From Bacteroidota bacterium (lineage in GTDB: Bacteria; Bacteroidota; Ignavibacteria; Ignavibacteriales; Ignavibacteriaceae): a stretch of 34,129 nucleotides of DNA. Where the stretch lies: the NCBI GenBank assembly GCA_023406915.1, contig JAEXTR010000396.1, positions 1-34,129 of the forward strand, written 5' to 3'. The notes beneath the pieces were generated by a model, which was not told the origin of the DNA, ran no database searches, and was given only the letters and a program-made list of their open reading frames with translations. The translations under genes were made by a program, and so were the position numbers. This document shows, one piece after another, positions 24,242 through 31,701 of the stretch (its first letter is position 1; every line of letters starts with the position of its first letter).

Positions 24242-27121
24242 TCAGAGAGTTCCTTTTGAATCCAAACTGATTTTTGACTGTAAGGTTCTGATTGTTTGAA
24301 CTGTTCTTTTTAAAATTAGGCGGTCAAACTCAAGGAGTTCGTCATCTTTTATCACATTATCGGTAACACTATTTGCATCCAGCAATCTGATCTGATGAAG
24401 AATTCTGAGTCTCATTGCATAATTAAATCCGTATAGAATATCGCGTTGTAGTGAATTGGAGATAATACCTTTCTGACATATGTTTTTCAATCGCTCTGCT
24501 GTGCCTGTTGCCTGGATTCCATGAAGGATCGAGTATGCTCTTGCTGCATCGATAATTGGGCGTGTACCTGTCTTGATATCAATGAGTTCACTGTTTCCTG
24601 AGGATACAAATGATGGAGATACATTCAGTATTCCTTGTGTAAGGTAGACAAAGAGCGAATTGTTGCCTGTAGCCAATGATTGTACGTGATGGCGGAGAGT
24701 CTCTACAAGATGTTCTTCACCGTAAGCGCACCGGAAATCAAAAAAGATGTTGATATCAAGTATCTCATTCGGTGTTGCGGTGGTGATCCATTGATGAAAA
24801 TAGTCTTTCCATACTGATGCTGGTTGACACCATTTAGGATTCATTGCCATAATATTACCACGGCAAAGTGTGTATCCGCAGCTTTGTAATCCCTGGCAGA
24901 CAAACGTTGCGAGGGATTGAAAATAGTGGAGAACCGTGGGCAATTCAGATTCTGGTACGTCCTGGAAAATGATGGCATTATCCTGATCAGTTGCAAATAG
25001 TTGTTCTCTTCTTCCCTCACTGCCCAGGGCAAGAAAGGCAAAACTCACCGGAGGTATCCCAAGTTTGTTCATTGCCAGTTGAATAAGTCGCTCCAAAACA
25101 GAATCGGCTATAAGTGTTAGCTGAGATGCTATCACTTCGGCTACTGCTACTTCGGATATCAGGTAAGCGGTCATACGTCTTAACGTTGCAGCGGTTCTGG
25201 AAATTTCATTGACCGATGAAGCGGTTGAAAGCTGGCGGAACAATTGCAAATACGCCAGGTAGCCAGTGCTATTGTCGTATGAGAACTCATAGATTCCAAC
25301 GAAAGTATTGTCTTGTTGTTTTACCAACAGATGCTGTACTGATTTCTTTTGCATCACTATAAGCGCTTCAAGAAGTGAAGTTTCTGGTGTCACTGAAACG
25401 AGGGGCGAGGACATATATCGGTACACAGGCGATTCAGGGCTTTCTGATTGAGCGATGACCCTTTCACGAATATCGTTATCTGTCAAAATTCCGATACTCT
25501 GACCGTCTTGTGAGCTGATAATAAGAGCCGTCGACTTTGATTCAGTCATGATAGCTGCTGCTGTAGCTACTGAGTCAGTCATTAGGACTGATGTACACGG
25601 CTTTGAAAACAATGAAACTGGTCTGGAAAGGATTATCCCTTCGTTGTCAAATTTTGATATAAGGCTTTGCTTTTCCTCTTCATGCTTCACTGATTCAGTC
25701 CGATCCTCAATGATTCCCTCACAGCTGACCGGTTTGCCAGAAGAATCTTTAATAAGAACGGCCGATAATTCACAGGCTATGATTGATCCATCTGGTTTTT
25801 TAAGTTCAAACGCTTTCGAAATTATACTTCCTGACATAAATAAGCCGGAGATACCATCTGATAATTCATCTTCGTGCAAAAAATAGTCTGATAGTGCAAT
25901 ACTTTCAGTCTGAGTTGAAAGAGGTAAACCTAGTATCTTAAGAAATGCAGGATTGCATTCACTTATGATGAGTGATTTGCTTGCAGCAGCCCTGAAGGTG
26001 CCGATATTCAGAATACTGGTGAGTGCAGTGTACTGTTCTATGCTCTGACCGAGAGCCAGTTCAGTCTCTTTATGGGTGGAAATATCCCGCACAGTTATGA
26101 TAATACCATTGTTCCCCTGAATCTGAATAGGCGATATCATTAATAACGACCTGACCCTAAGACCTGACTTTTTAACGAGAACCCCTTCTATCTGATGTAG
26201 TTTCTGGATCGAGGAATTCAGCGACAGAGGCTCACCGGTTAGGGTTTCAAAAAGACTGTCAATCTGGATAACTTCCGGATCAGATTCCGAATAACCGCTG
26301 AGAGTATACATTTCCTTATTGAAATATGGCGCAGATCCACTGATAAGCAGTATTAATCCCTCAGTAGAGGCCTCAACCAAAGCGCGATATTGTTCTCGTG
26401 ATTTTTGCAGGTCTGATTCGGCTTTTTCCCTCAACTGCTCAATCCGAATGTTCTGGAATGCGATGAAACCGATAAGAATGGAGACAATGCCAAGAATTGA
26501 AAATGATGTAAGAAGAATATTTGATTCGAGTTGCTCTACTTCAAGCCGGACATCTTCCATATACAGACCGGTACCAGTAATCCAACCCCATTCAGGAAAG
26601 CCTTTGACAAACGATAATTTAGGAACAACCTTCGTCGAATCATCTTTCCACTGCCACATATAGGTAACGAAACCCTCATGCTGCTTTTTGATCAACTCCG
26701 CAATTTCAACAAACAGCAGTTTCCCCTCTTTGTCTTTATAGTCTGATAGATCGCTGTTGTTCAATTCAGGGCGAAAAGGGTGCACAATCATCTTTGGTGA
26801 AAAATCAGTGATCCAAAAATAGTCTTTACTTTCCTGCCCATAACGGAGGGAGTTGAACTGTTCAATTGCGTTTTTCTGTGCCTGCTCTCTTGTCAATTTG
26901 CCTGATTTTTCCAATTGGTATTGCGTGTTCAGAATACTCAGTGCAGTTCTGGTAAGTTCGGTAGACATTTCCCTTTTTCGGTCAATAATTACTTCTTCAT
27001 ATCTTGGTATTAAAAAGAGGAAGAAAAATCCAAGAAATAAGCCAATGGTCAGAAATGCAGGCAGCAATATTTTTAAAAAAATATCCCGATGAGTTAAGAG
27101 AAACCTGAAAATATTCTTCAT
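24242..27121 (-). CDS. Cache-PAS-PAS-CBS pair-DUF294 sensor/nucleotidyltransferase-like protein
   Basis: A 959-residue membrane sensor. TM1 is about residues 13-36. The extracytoplasmic single-Cache domain (about 45-195, sCache_2 type) has DYFWITDFSPKMIVHP, KEGKLLFVEIAELIKK, HEGFVTYMWQWK and EWGWITGTGLYMEDV. TM2 is about 203-223. Two PAS domains follow (about 240-350, 360-475), then two CBS motifs (about 505-620; ILTDNDIRERVIAQ and SVTPETSLLEALIVMQ). The DUF294 domain has the nucleotidyltransferase-like GSEGRREQLFATDQDNAI, and DUF294_C is at about 810-950. AGGAGGT lies eight bases before the ATG. It stands between a phosphoesterase and DUF485-actP. DUF294 proteins commonly accompany actP, but usually with a cyclic-nucleotide-binding N-terminus instead of Cache and PAS. 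A role in controlling acetate uptake is inferred. Confidence 0.9.
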   Translation of the reverse strand: MKNIFRFLLTHRDIFLKILLPAFLTIGLFLGFFFLFLIPRYEEVIIDRKREMSTELTRTALSILNTQYQLEKSGKLTREQAQKNAIEQFNSLRYGQESKDYFWITDFSPKMIVHPFRPELNNSDLSDYKDKEGKLLFVEIAELIKKQHEGFVTYMWQWKDDSTKVVPKLSFVKGFPEWGWITGTGLYMEDVRLEVEQLESNILLTSFSILGIVSILIGFIAFQNIRIEQLREKAESDLQKSREQYRALVEASTEGLILLISGSAPYFNKEMYTLSGYSESDPEVIQIDSLFETLTGEPLSLNSSIQKLHQIEGVLVKKSGLRVRSLLMISPIQIQGNNGIIITVRDISTHKETELALGQSIEQYTALTSILNIGTFRAAASKSLIISECNPAFLKILGLPLSTQTESIALSDYFLHEDELSDGISGLFMSGSIISKAFELKKPDGSIIACELSAVLIKDSSGKPVSCEGIIEDRTESVKHEEEKQSLISKFDNEGIILSRPVSLFSKPCTSVLMTDSVATAAAIMTESKSTALIISSQDGQSIGILTDNDIRERVIAQSESPESPVYRYMSSPLVSVTPETSLLEALIVMQKKSVQHLLVKQQDNTFVGIYEFSYDNSTGYLAYLQLFRQLSTASSVNEISRTAATLRRMTAYLISEVAVAEVIASQLTLIADSVLERLIQLAMNKLGIPPVSFAFLALGSEGRREQLFATDQDNAIIFQDVPESELPTVLHYFQSLATFVCQGLQSCGYTLCRGNIMAMNPKWCQPASVWKDYFHQWITTATPNEILDINIFFDFRCAYGEEHLVETLRHHVQSLATGNNSLFVYLTQGILNVSPSFVSSGNSELIDIKTGTRPIIDAARAYSILHGIQATGTAERLKNICQKGIISNSLQRDILYGFNYAMRLRILHQIRLLDANSVTDNVIKDDELLEFDRLILKRTVQTIRTLQSKISLDSKGTL

Positions 27122-27158
27122 AATAGCTTACCTCCTGTGTGGGATAGTATTGAATAAT

Positions 27159-27941
27159 CTATTGTGCATACAGTTCCAGGGTTAAGAGAGTCTTGAGGTC
27201 AGAATCGAAAATTGTTACACCACTGCGTCTGTTTGACCGGACTACGGGTGGAAGCACCACCCATTTAATCGTTTCATTCAACTGAATTAAACCGAACCCG
27301 TGATAGTCCATACGTTTGTCAGAGCAAAGTATTACCCCCTCAGGATGTCCGTGACCTGAGAAAGCCAAATTAAAGCCACCGAGCTGCATATAATGAAGGT
27401 GCTTCACCACATCGAGGTGGGTATTGGGCAATACTTTTGTGGAGCCGCTGATGTCAGGATACGCGAAATGGGATAGGAGTAGATGCTGATCAGCTGCATG
27501 AAGTGAAGTGGTCTCAGGAAGATGGCACAAAAAGGCAGATTCCTCTGGACTAAGGGGTGGAGATATGAGCTCATCCTCGTAGAGCCAAACAGTCCCCTTT
27601 GAAATATTCTTTCTATCTTTCAATGATAGGGAGTACCAATCTTCCCGCAGTAGCGAACCTGCTCTGAAACTGGTAACCCGCTCTAAGGTGTGCAGATCAT
27701 GATTACCGGTAACCGTTAGATGGCAGTTCTCCGAAATGAGTCTGATACATTCGCGACGATTTCGGTCCCGGACGGTTGTGAGTAATAATTCAGAAAAACC
27801 TGTAATATCACCCAGGCAACAAACGCATTCACACTTGTGTTTTTCTAATAAGAGAAGAGCATCAACCAGTGATGCTGCATCTTCATGAATGTCTGTAACG
27901 AAACCGATTTTCAGGGTAGCTCCAGCTCTTTCTGAATCCAA
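27159..27941 (-). CDS. Calcineurin-like metallophosphoesterase
   Basis: A protein of about 260 residues with all two-metal phosphoesterase motifs: D17-x-H19 (VTDIHED), GD (CCLGDITGF), GNHD (TVTGNHDLH), a lone His (LLLSHFAYP) and GHGH (AFSGHGHPEG). No signal peptide or membrane segment is seen, so it is probably cytoplasmic. The substrate is unknown; relatives act on phosphodiesters, nucleotides or phosphoproteins. No ATG is available: the frame opens with a TTG at 27939-27941 that lacks a ribosome site, so the true start may lie a little downstream. It precedes the Cache-DUF294 gene by 37 bases and is likely the first gene of that operon. Confidence 0.85.
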   Translation of the reverse strand: MDSERAGATLKIGFVTDIHEDAASLVDALLLLEKHKCECVCCLGDITGFSELLLTTVRDRNRRECIRLISENCHLTVTGNHDLHTLERVTSFRAGSLLREDWYSLSLKDRKNISKGTVWLYEDELISPPLSPEESAFLCHLPETTSLHAADQHLLLSHFAYPDISGSTKVLPNTHLDVVKHLHYMQLGGFNLAFSGHGHPEGVILCSDKRMDYHGFGLIQLNETIKWVVLPPVVRSNRRSGVTIFDSDLKTLLTLELYAQ

Positions 27942-28095
27942 ATTTATGCAAAACTCATGAGAAAATAGTATCAGGCCATACTACCGGGCTTTTGTCTGTG
28001 ATCCGGTAATGTTGCTGGTATCGGTTTCAGGATTCAGGAGGGAAAGAAAACGGTCAGTATTATTCTTAAAAAGTGGATGCAATTACCTGAACAGT

Positions 28096-28103
28096 TATTT
28101 TTG
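28096..28103 (+). promoter_or_regulatory. Candidate -7 element of the small lipoprotein gene
   Basis: TATTTTTG matches the Bacteroidota -7 consensus TAnnTTTG exactly. It lies 27 bases before the ATG at 28131. No clear TTTG is found at the -33 position. Confidence 0.4.
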
Positions 28104-28130
28104 AGGTTAGAATAAGCAGTAGGTTTACAA

Positions 28131-28589
28131 ATGAAATTAACGATCCTTTTTTGTCTAGTGCTGGTGTTTCTGTACAGTGCATGCTGTACAACACGTGAGA
28201 GCACTCAAGTGAGTGAAATGGATACTTTAACTCAGGAAAATGACGATCTAGAACTAAACTTCAAGCTCTTTTTGGTTGAAAAGTATCGTCCGGGTAATTG
28301 TTACGGTATGCCTGATCCAGACCCATTTTATTATCAGAATAGTGATAAAGATACTCTATTGCAGAGAATTAAGTCACTCTTACCAGGCAGGGATGATTCT
28401 GAGTATATGCTTCTGACTCAGATGACGAGGGGGATAAAGCTACAGAAAACCGGGAATGGTGCTTACGAGTTCGAGTTCTCAGACGGTCAGTGTTGTACAG
28501 TTTATCACTACAAGGGAGTTATTGAAATGAAGGCAGGAATAATCGAAGACAATGTTATTGAAAAGACAAGCGAAACTGTACCCTGCTGA
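28131..28589 (+). CDS. Small Cys-containing putative lipoprotein, function unknown
   Basis: A 152-residue protein I do not recognise. The first 17 residues are a hydrophobic signal (LTILFCLVLVFLYSA) ending in Cys18-Cys19; the lipobox YSAC is slightly off consensus at -3, but lipidation is likely. The mature part starts with a polar linker, then an acidic helix (TQENDDLELNFKLFLVEKY), a Pro/Tyr-rich segment (YGMPDPDPFYY), a helix with KSLLPGRDD, and a beta-rich end (GAYEFEFSDGQCCTVYHYKGVIEMKAG). Further Cys residues (one in GNCYG, two adjacent in GQCCT, one at the terminal PC) could form disulfides. It stands alone, convergent with the subtilase gene. No partner is suggested by the context. Confidence 0.75.
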   Translation: MKLTILFCLVLVFLYSACCTTRESTQVSEMDTLTQENDDLELNFKLFLVEKYRPGNCYGMPDPDPFYYQNSDKDTLLQRIKSLLPGRDDSEYMLLTQMTRGIKLQKTGNGAYEFEFSDGQCCTVYHYKGVIEMKAGIIEDNVIEKTSETVPC

Positions 28590-28609
28590 CAGTTCTCCTT
28601 TTATGAAAT

Positions 28610-28640
28610 ACTCTCCGGGAGGTACAGCCCCCCGGAGAGT
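28610..28640. terminator. Shared hairpin between convergent genes
   Basis: A perfect 10-base stem ACTCTCCGGG (28610-28619) / CCCGGAGAGT (28631-28640) lies 20 bases after the lipoprotein stop codon and 16 bases after the subtilase stop. Neither side has a long T run, so terminator strength is uncertain; the position suggests it serves both genes. Confidence 0.65.
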
Positions 28641-28656
28641 TAATTACAGAGCCGAC

Positions 28657-31539
28657 TTACTTAATCAATAACATTTTCTTTGTAAGGGTTATGTTATTTC
28701 CCTCAGGTGACATCGCCGTAATAGAATAGAAATAGGTACCTGAACTAAGTCTCGCTGCATTCCAGCTAAAATTGTAATATCCTGCCTTTATGGTGTTATT
28801 GACCAGTTCTTCTACCTCCTCACCAAGAGCATTGTAAATCATCAATTTGACATGACTTTCCCAGGGTAATGCGAAAGAAATCTCAGTAGCCGGATTAAAT
28901 GGATTTGGATAATTCTGACTGAGCACGAATTGCTTTGGTACACCGGAATGATTACCATCGTTTACAGACACAATAGTTGCAAGTGCCTCGTTACTGGAAT
29001 CAGAAACTGCAACATTATTGGCTGCGTATATGGTATAGTAGGCTGGACCCGCAAGTGGAAGGGTGTCTGCATAACTGGTAGAGTTTGCTGCAAGTACCGA
29101 ATCGAGTATTTGATACACACCGCCAGATGGCTTCCTAAGAATATAGAATTTTGTTTCCAGTGCCGAATTATCCTGCCAGGTGAGCGATACATGATTAGCC
29201 GGAAGCACTGTTGCAATCAGATTGCTGGGTGCGAATAATCCAGTGGTAAAATTGTTTACCGCAGAAGAATTGCTGCTGCCACCAGAGTTAATTGCATTTA
29301 CGCGCCAATAATATTTCTGCTGTTCCTGCAGGGAATCAAGTGTGTAACTGGAATCCGTAATTGTTGAGTCGCTGAATACGATGTTTGTGAAGAGTGTGTT
29401 TTTTGAGACTCTTAACCAGTATCGTTCTGCAAGTGATGAACCTGACCAGCTGAGTACAGGCTCAATCGGAGCATTCAGACTATTGCTGGTGGGGGCATAG
29501 AGCACTGGCGCAGGTGGGATTGAAACAACCGTGGAAAAACTTCGTACTTCGCTCCATGCACTGTTACCACCGCTGTTCACAGCCCGAACCCGCCAGAAGT
29601 ACTGCTGGAGGCCCTGAAGTACAGATGTAAGGGTGAGGTTGACGCCCTGAACCTTACTGTTCTGGTATGTAATCGTATTGAAAGCATTATCCGTGCTGAT
29701 TTGCACCTCATACCTTGAAGCTCTTTCAGCGATACTCCATTGTAGCGTTGCATTAATTGGTACATCAGTGGCTTCGTTTTCCGGCGAAATCAGCGTAACA
29801 CTGTTTGGTACAGGAATTACATTGCCACTCAAGATCAGTGAAAATAGCTGTGAGTTATTTACAAGCGTACCCTTATGAGTAACTGTAATGGTGTAGGTGC
29901 CAGCTGCGGGATTATCGATCAGTACTTGTTCTACGTTGTCGCGAATATTATCACCTCTGGTGGCTGCCATGGACGGGTTTGCAGGGTCCAGTACCCAGGG
30001 GGAAAACGTTGTTGCATTAGGACCAGTTATTCTGATATCCAAATCATTTTTTAACATGATCGTAGGAGGGTTTAATGATGCGGCAGGAGGTGTACCAGGA
30101 GGATCAATCCAGCAAATGGTAACTTTCAGTGGTTCGGTGCCATTTGACTGAACCTGCAGTTGATACTGACCACCATTATTGAGGAGTTCCTCTTTGATGA
30201 AGGGGGCTCCAGTTGCCTCCTTATTTATCTTCATCATCAGGGCAGCATTAAAAGTATTCATTAATCCCCAACCATACACATAATCGGGTCCAGGATGCTG
30301 GCCTGCTTCATCAGCTGTGTGCAGAATAAGCCCCTTCAATGTTGAAGAGCGAAGTGGGGTGGTGCCATGTAATTCCTGTTGAAGTTGCAGAAGCAACCCG
30401 ACGGAACCCGCTACACTTGGCGTAGCCATCGAGGTACCGCTTAAAGAGGCGTATGATGTATTAGATTCATGAGAAGATGAGTAAAGGCTTACACCCGCTG
30501 CTACGATATCAGGCTTGATTCTACCATCATCGGTAGGACCCCAACCGCTGAATGAACTCATGACCACACTGCCGGGATTAGTGTAATCTGAAACCTTATT
30601 TACTGCACCAACAGTAAGCGTATTTTTTGCTATACCCTTAGGGTCATTAATACAATCATAACCAAAGACACCTCCATCATAATCCCTGACGGTGTTATAA
30701 AGGACAGTGTTATCAGGATTGACATAATGTGCAGTTCCGGGTGAGGGACCTTCGCCGCGATCATTTCCAGCACTTTTTCCCACGAGCAGGTTAGGGGCAT
30801 TCGTAAGCATCAGAGCCCACGACTGGGATGTCGATGTATAAAGGCCAAAACGGTAGTCCTCTGTCTGACTGATAGCTGGATTGCCAAACCAGACCCAGCG
30901 GTTATCATTGAAGTAGTTGTATCGCCATCCGGTGATCTGACCATAGCTATGACTTGATACCTTCAGACCATTGGCACCAGCAGCGGAAAGCTCAGACAAA
31001 TCGTTACTGGAATTATAGTAATCAATCTGTCCGGCAATTGACATTCCCTTAGCATTCGGGCTGACACCAGAAGCAATCAGCGTTCCTGCCGTATGGGTAG
31101 CGTGCTGAGTTGCAGATCCGCCATTATCCCGCAGGGTTGCTCTGTTAACGAGTTCCTGATGTGTAGCTCGGGGAATACCACCCGCCTCCCAAAGACCGAT
31201 CACCTGACCAGAGCCGTTCAGGGAAAAAATCCCGAGACTATTATCAGTAATAACTTTATCGGCTGATATTGTTTTAGCTGAGCCGGTGTTATCAGTCATA
31301 TGGTAATAGGGAACGCCATCCTGAATGCCCTGTATTTCAATAACGGTTCCATCAGGATATTCCATCCTGACAGGAAGATTGAGTTTTACTGCAAGTGATT
31401 CAGCCTCAAGTCTGCCTTTATTCCAAAGGATGGATTGTTGATCGGAGAAATTCCTGAGCCATTCCTGCTGTTCGGTTGACTGAGCCAGCATCAGGCCAGC
31501 AGTGAATAAAAAGATGATTAGCGGGAGCATTTTTTTCAT
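28657..31539 (-). CDS. Secreted S8 subtilase with fibronectin-like repeats and T9SS sorting domain
   Basis: A 960-residue secreted protease. The signal peptide is residues 1-19 (cleavage near MLAQS), followed by a short propeptide-like region. The S8 domain (about 110-430) has H146 in QHATHTAGT, oxyanion N259 in SAGNDRG and nucleophile S370 in SGTSMATPSVAG. At the usual WDgG Asp position the sequence reads LWEAGG (E118), followed by THQEL as in the WD-type subgroup. A beta domain (about 440-575) with DPPGTPPA and GTYTITVTHKG comes next, then three fibronectin-III-like repeats (about 580-855); the first two share a YxWRVxAxNSGG pattern. The C-terminus (about 870-960) is a type A sorting domain: QNYPNPFNPATEISF, IYNALGEEV, GYYNFSWNA, SSGTYFY. 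It should cross the outer membrane by type IX secretion. AAGGA precedes the ATG by eight bases. Confidence 0.93.
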   Translation of the reverse strand: MKKMLPLIIFLFTAGLMLAQSTEQQEWLRNFSDQQSILWNKGRLEAESLAVKLNLPVRMEYPDGTVIEIQGIQDGVPYYHMTDNTGSAKTISADKVITDNSLGIFSLNGSGQVIGLWEAGGIPRATHQELVNRATLRDNGGSATQHATHTAGTLIASGVSPNAKGMSIAGQIDYYNSSNDLSELSAAGANGLKVSSHSYGQITGWRYNYFNDNRWVWFGNPAISQTEDYRFGLYTSTSQSWALMLTNAPNLLVGKSAGNDRGEGPSPGTAHYVNPDNTVLYNTVRDYDGGVFGYDCINDPKGIAKNTLTVGAVNKVSDYTNPGSVVMSSFSGWGPTDDGRIKPDIVAAGVSLYSSSHESNTSYASLSGTSMATPSVAGSVGLLLQLQQELHGTTPLRSSTLKGLILHTADEAGQHPGPDYVYGWGLMNTFNAALMMKINKEATGAPFIKEELLNNGGQYQLQVQSNGTEPLKVTICWIDPPGTPPAASLNPPTIMLKNDLDIRITGPNATTFSPWVLDPANPSMAATRGDNIRDNVEQVLIDNPAAGTYTITVTHKGTLVNNSQLFSLILSGNVIPVPNSVTLISPENEATDVPINATLQWSIAERASRYEVQISTDNAFNTITYQNSKVQGVNLTLTSVLQGLQQYFWRVRAVNSGGNSAWSEVRSFSTVVSIPPAPVLYAPTSNSLNAPIEPVLSWSGSSLAERYWLRVSKNTLFTNIVFSDSTITDSSYTLDSLQEQQKYYWRVNAINSGGSSNSSAVNNFTTGLFAPSNLIATVLPANHVSLTWQDNSALETKFYILRKPSGGVYQILDSVLAANSTSYADTLPLAGPAYYTIYAANNVAVSDSSNEALATIVSVNDGNHSGVPKQFVLSQNYPNPFNPATEISFALPWESHVKLMIYNALGEEVEELVNNTIKAGYYNFSWNAARLSSGTYFYSITAMSPEGNNITLTKKMLLIK

Positions 31540-31632
31540 AATGTGATTCCTTCAATCAAACAAATAGGGTTGAAGTGTATATGCCAGTAAATTTAAGTTT
31601 ATGAAAAACCTGTTTTAAATAAAATACCTTTA

Positions 31633-31662
31633 TTTATAACGTTCCTGAAACCGTTTATCCAA
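31633..31662 (-). promoter_or_regulatory. Candidate promoter of the subtilase gene
   Basis: On the minus strand TTGGAT (31657-31662) and TATAAA (31633-31638) are 18 bases apart. The leader to the ATG at 31539 would be about 85 bases. Confidence 0.5.
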
Positions 31663-31701
31663 TAATCCGCAGCCTCTGTGTAAAAATATCACCACACAGT
31701 G

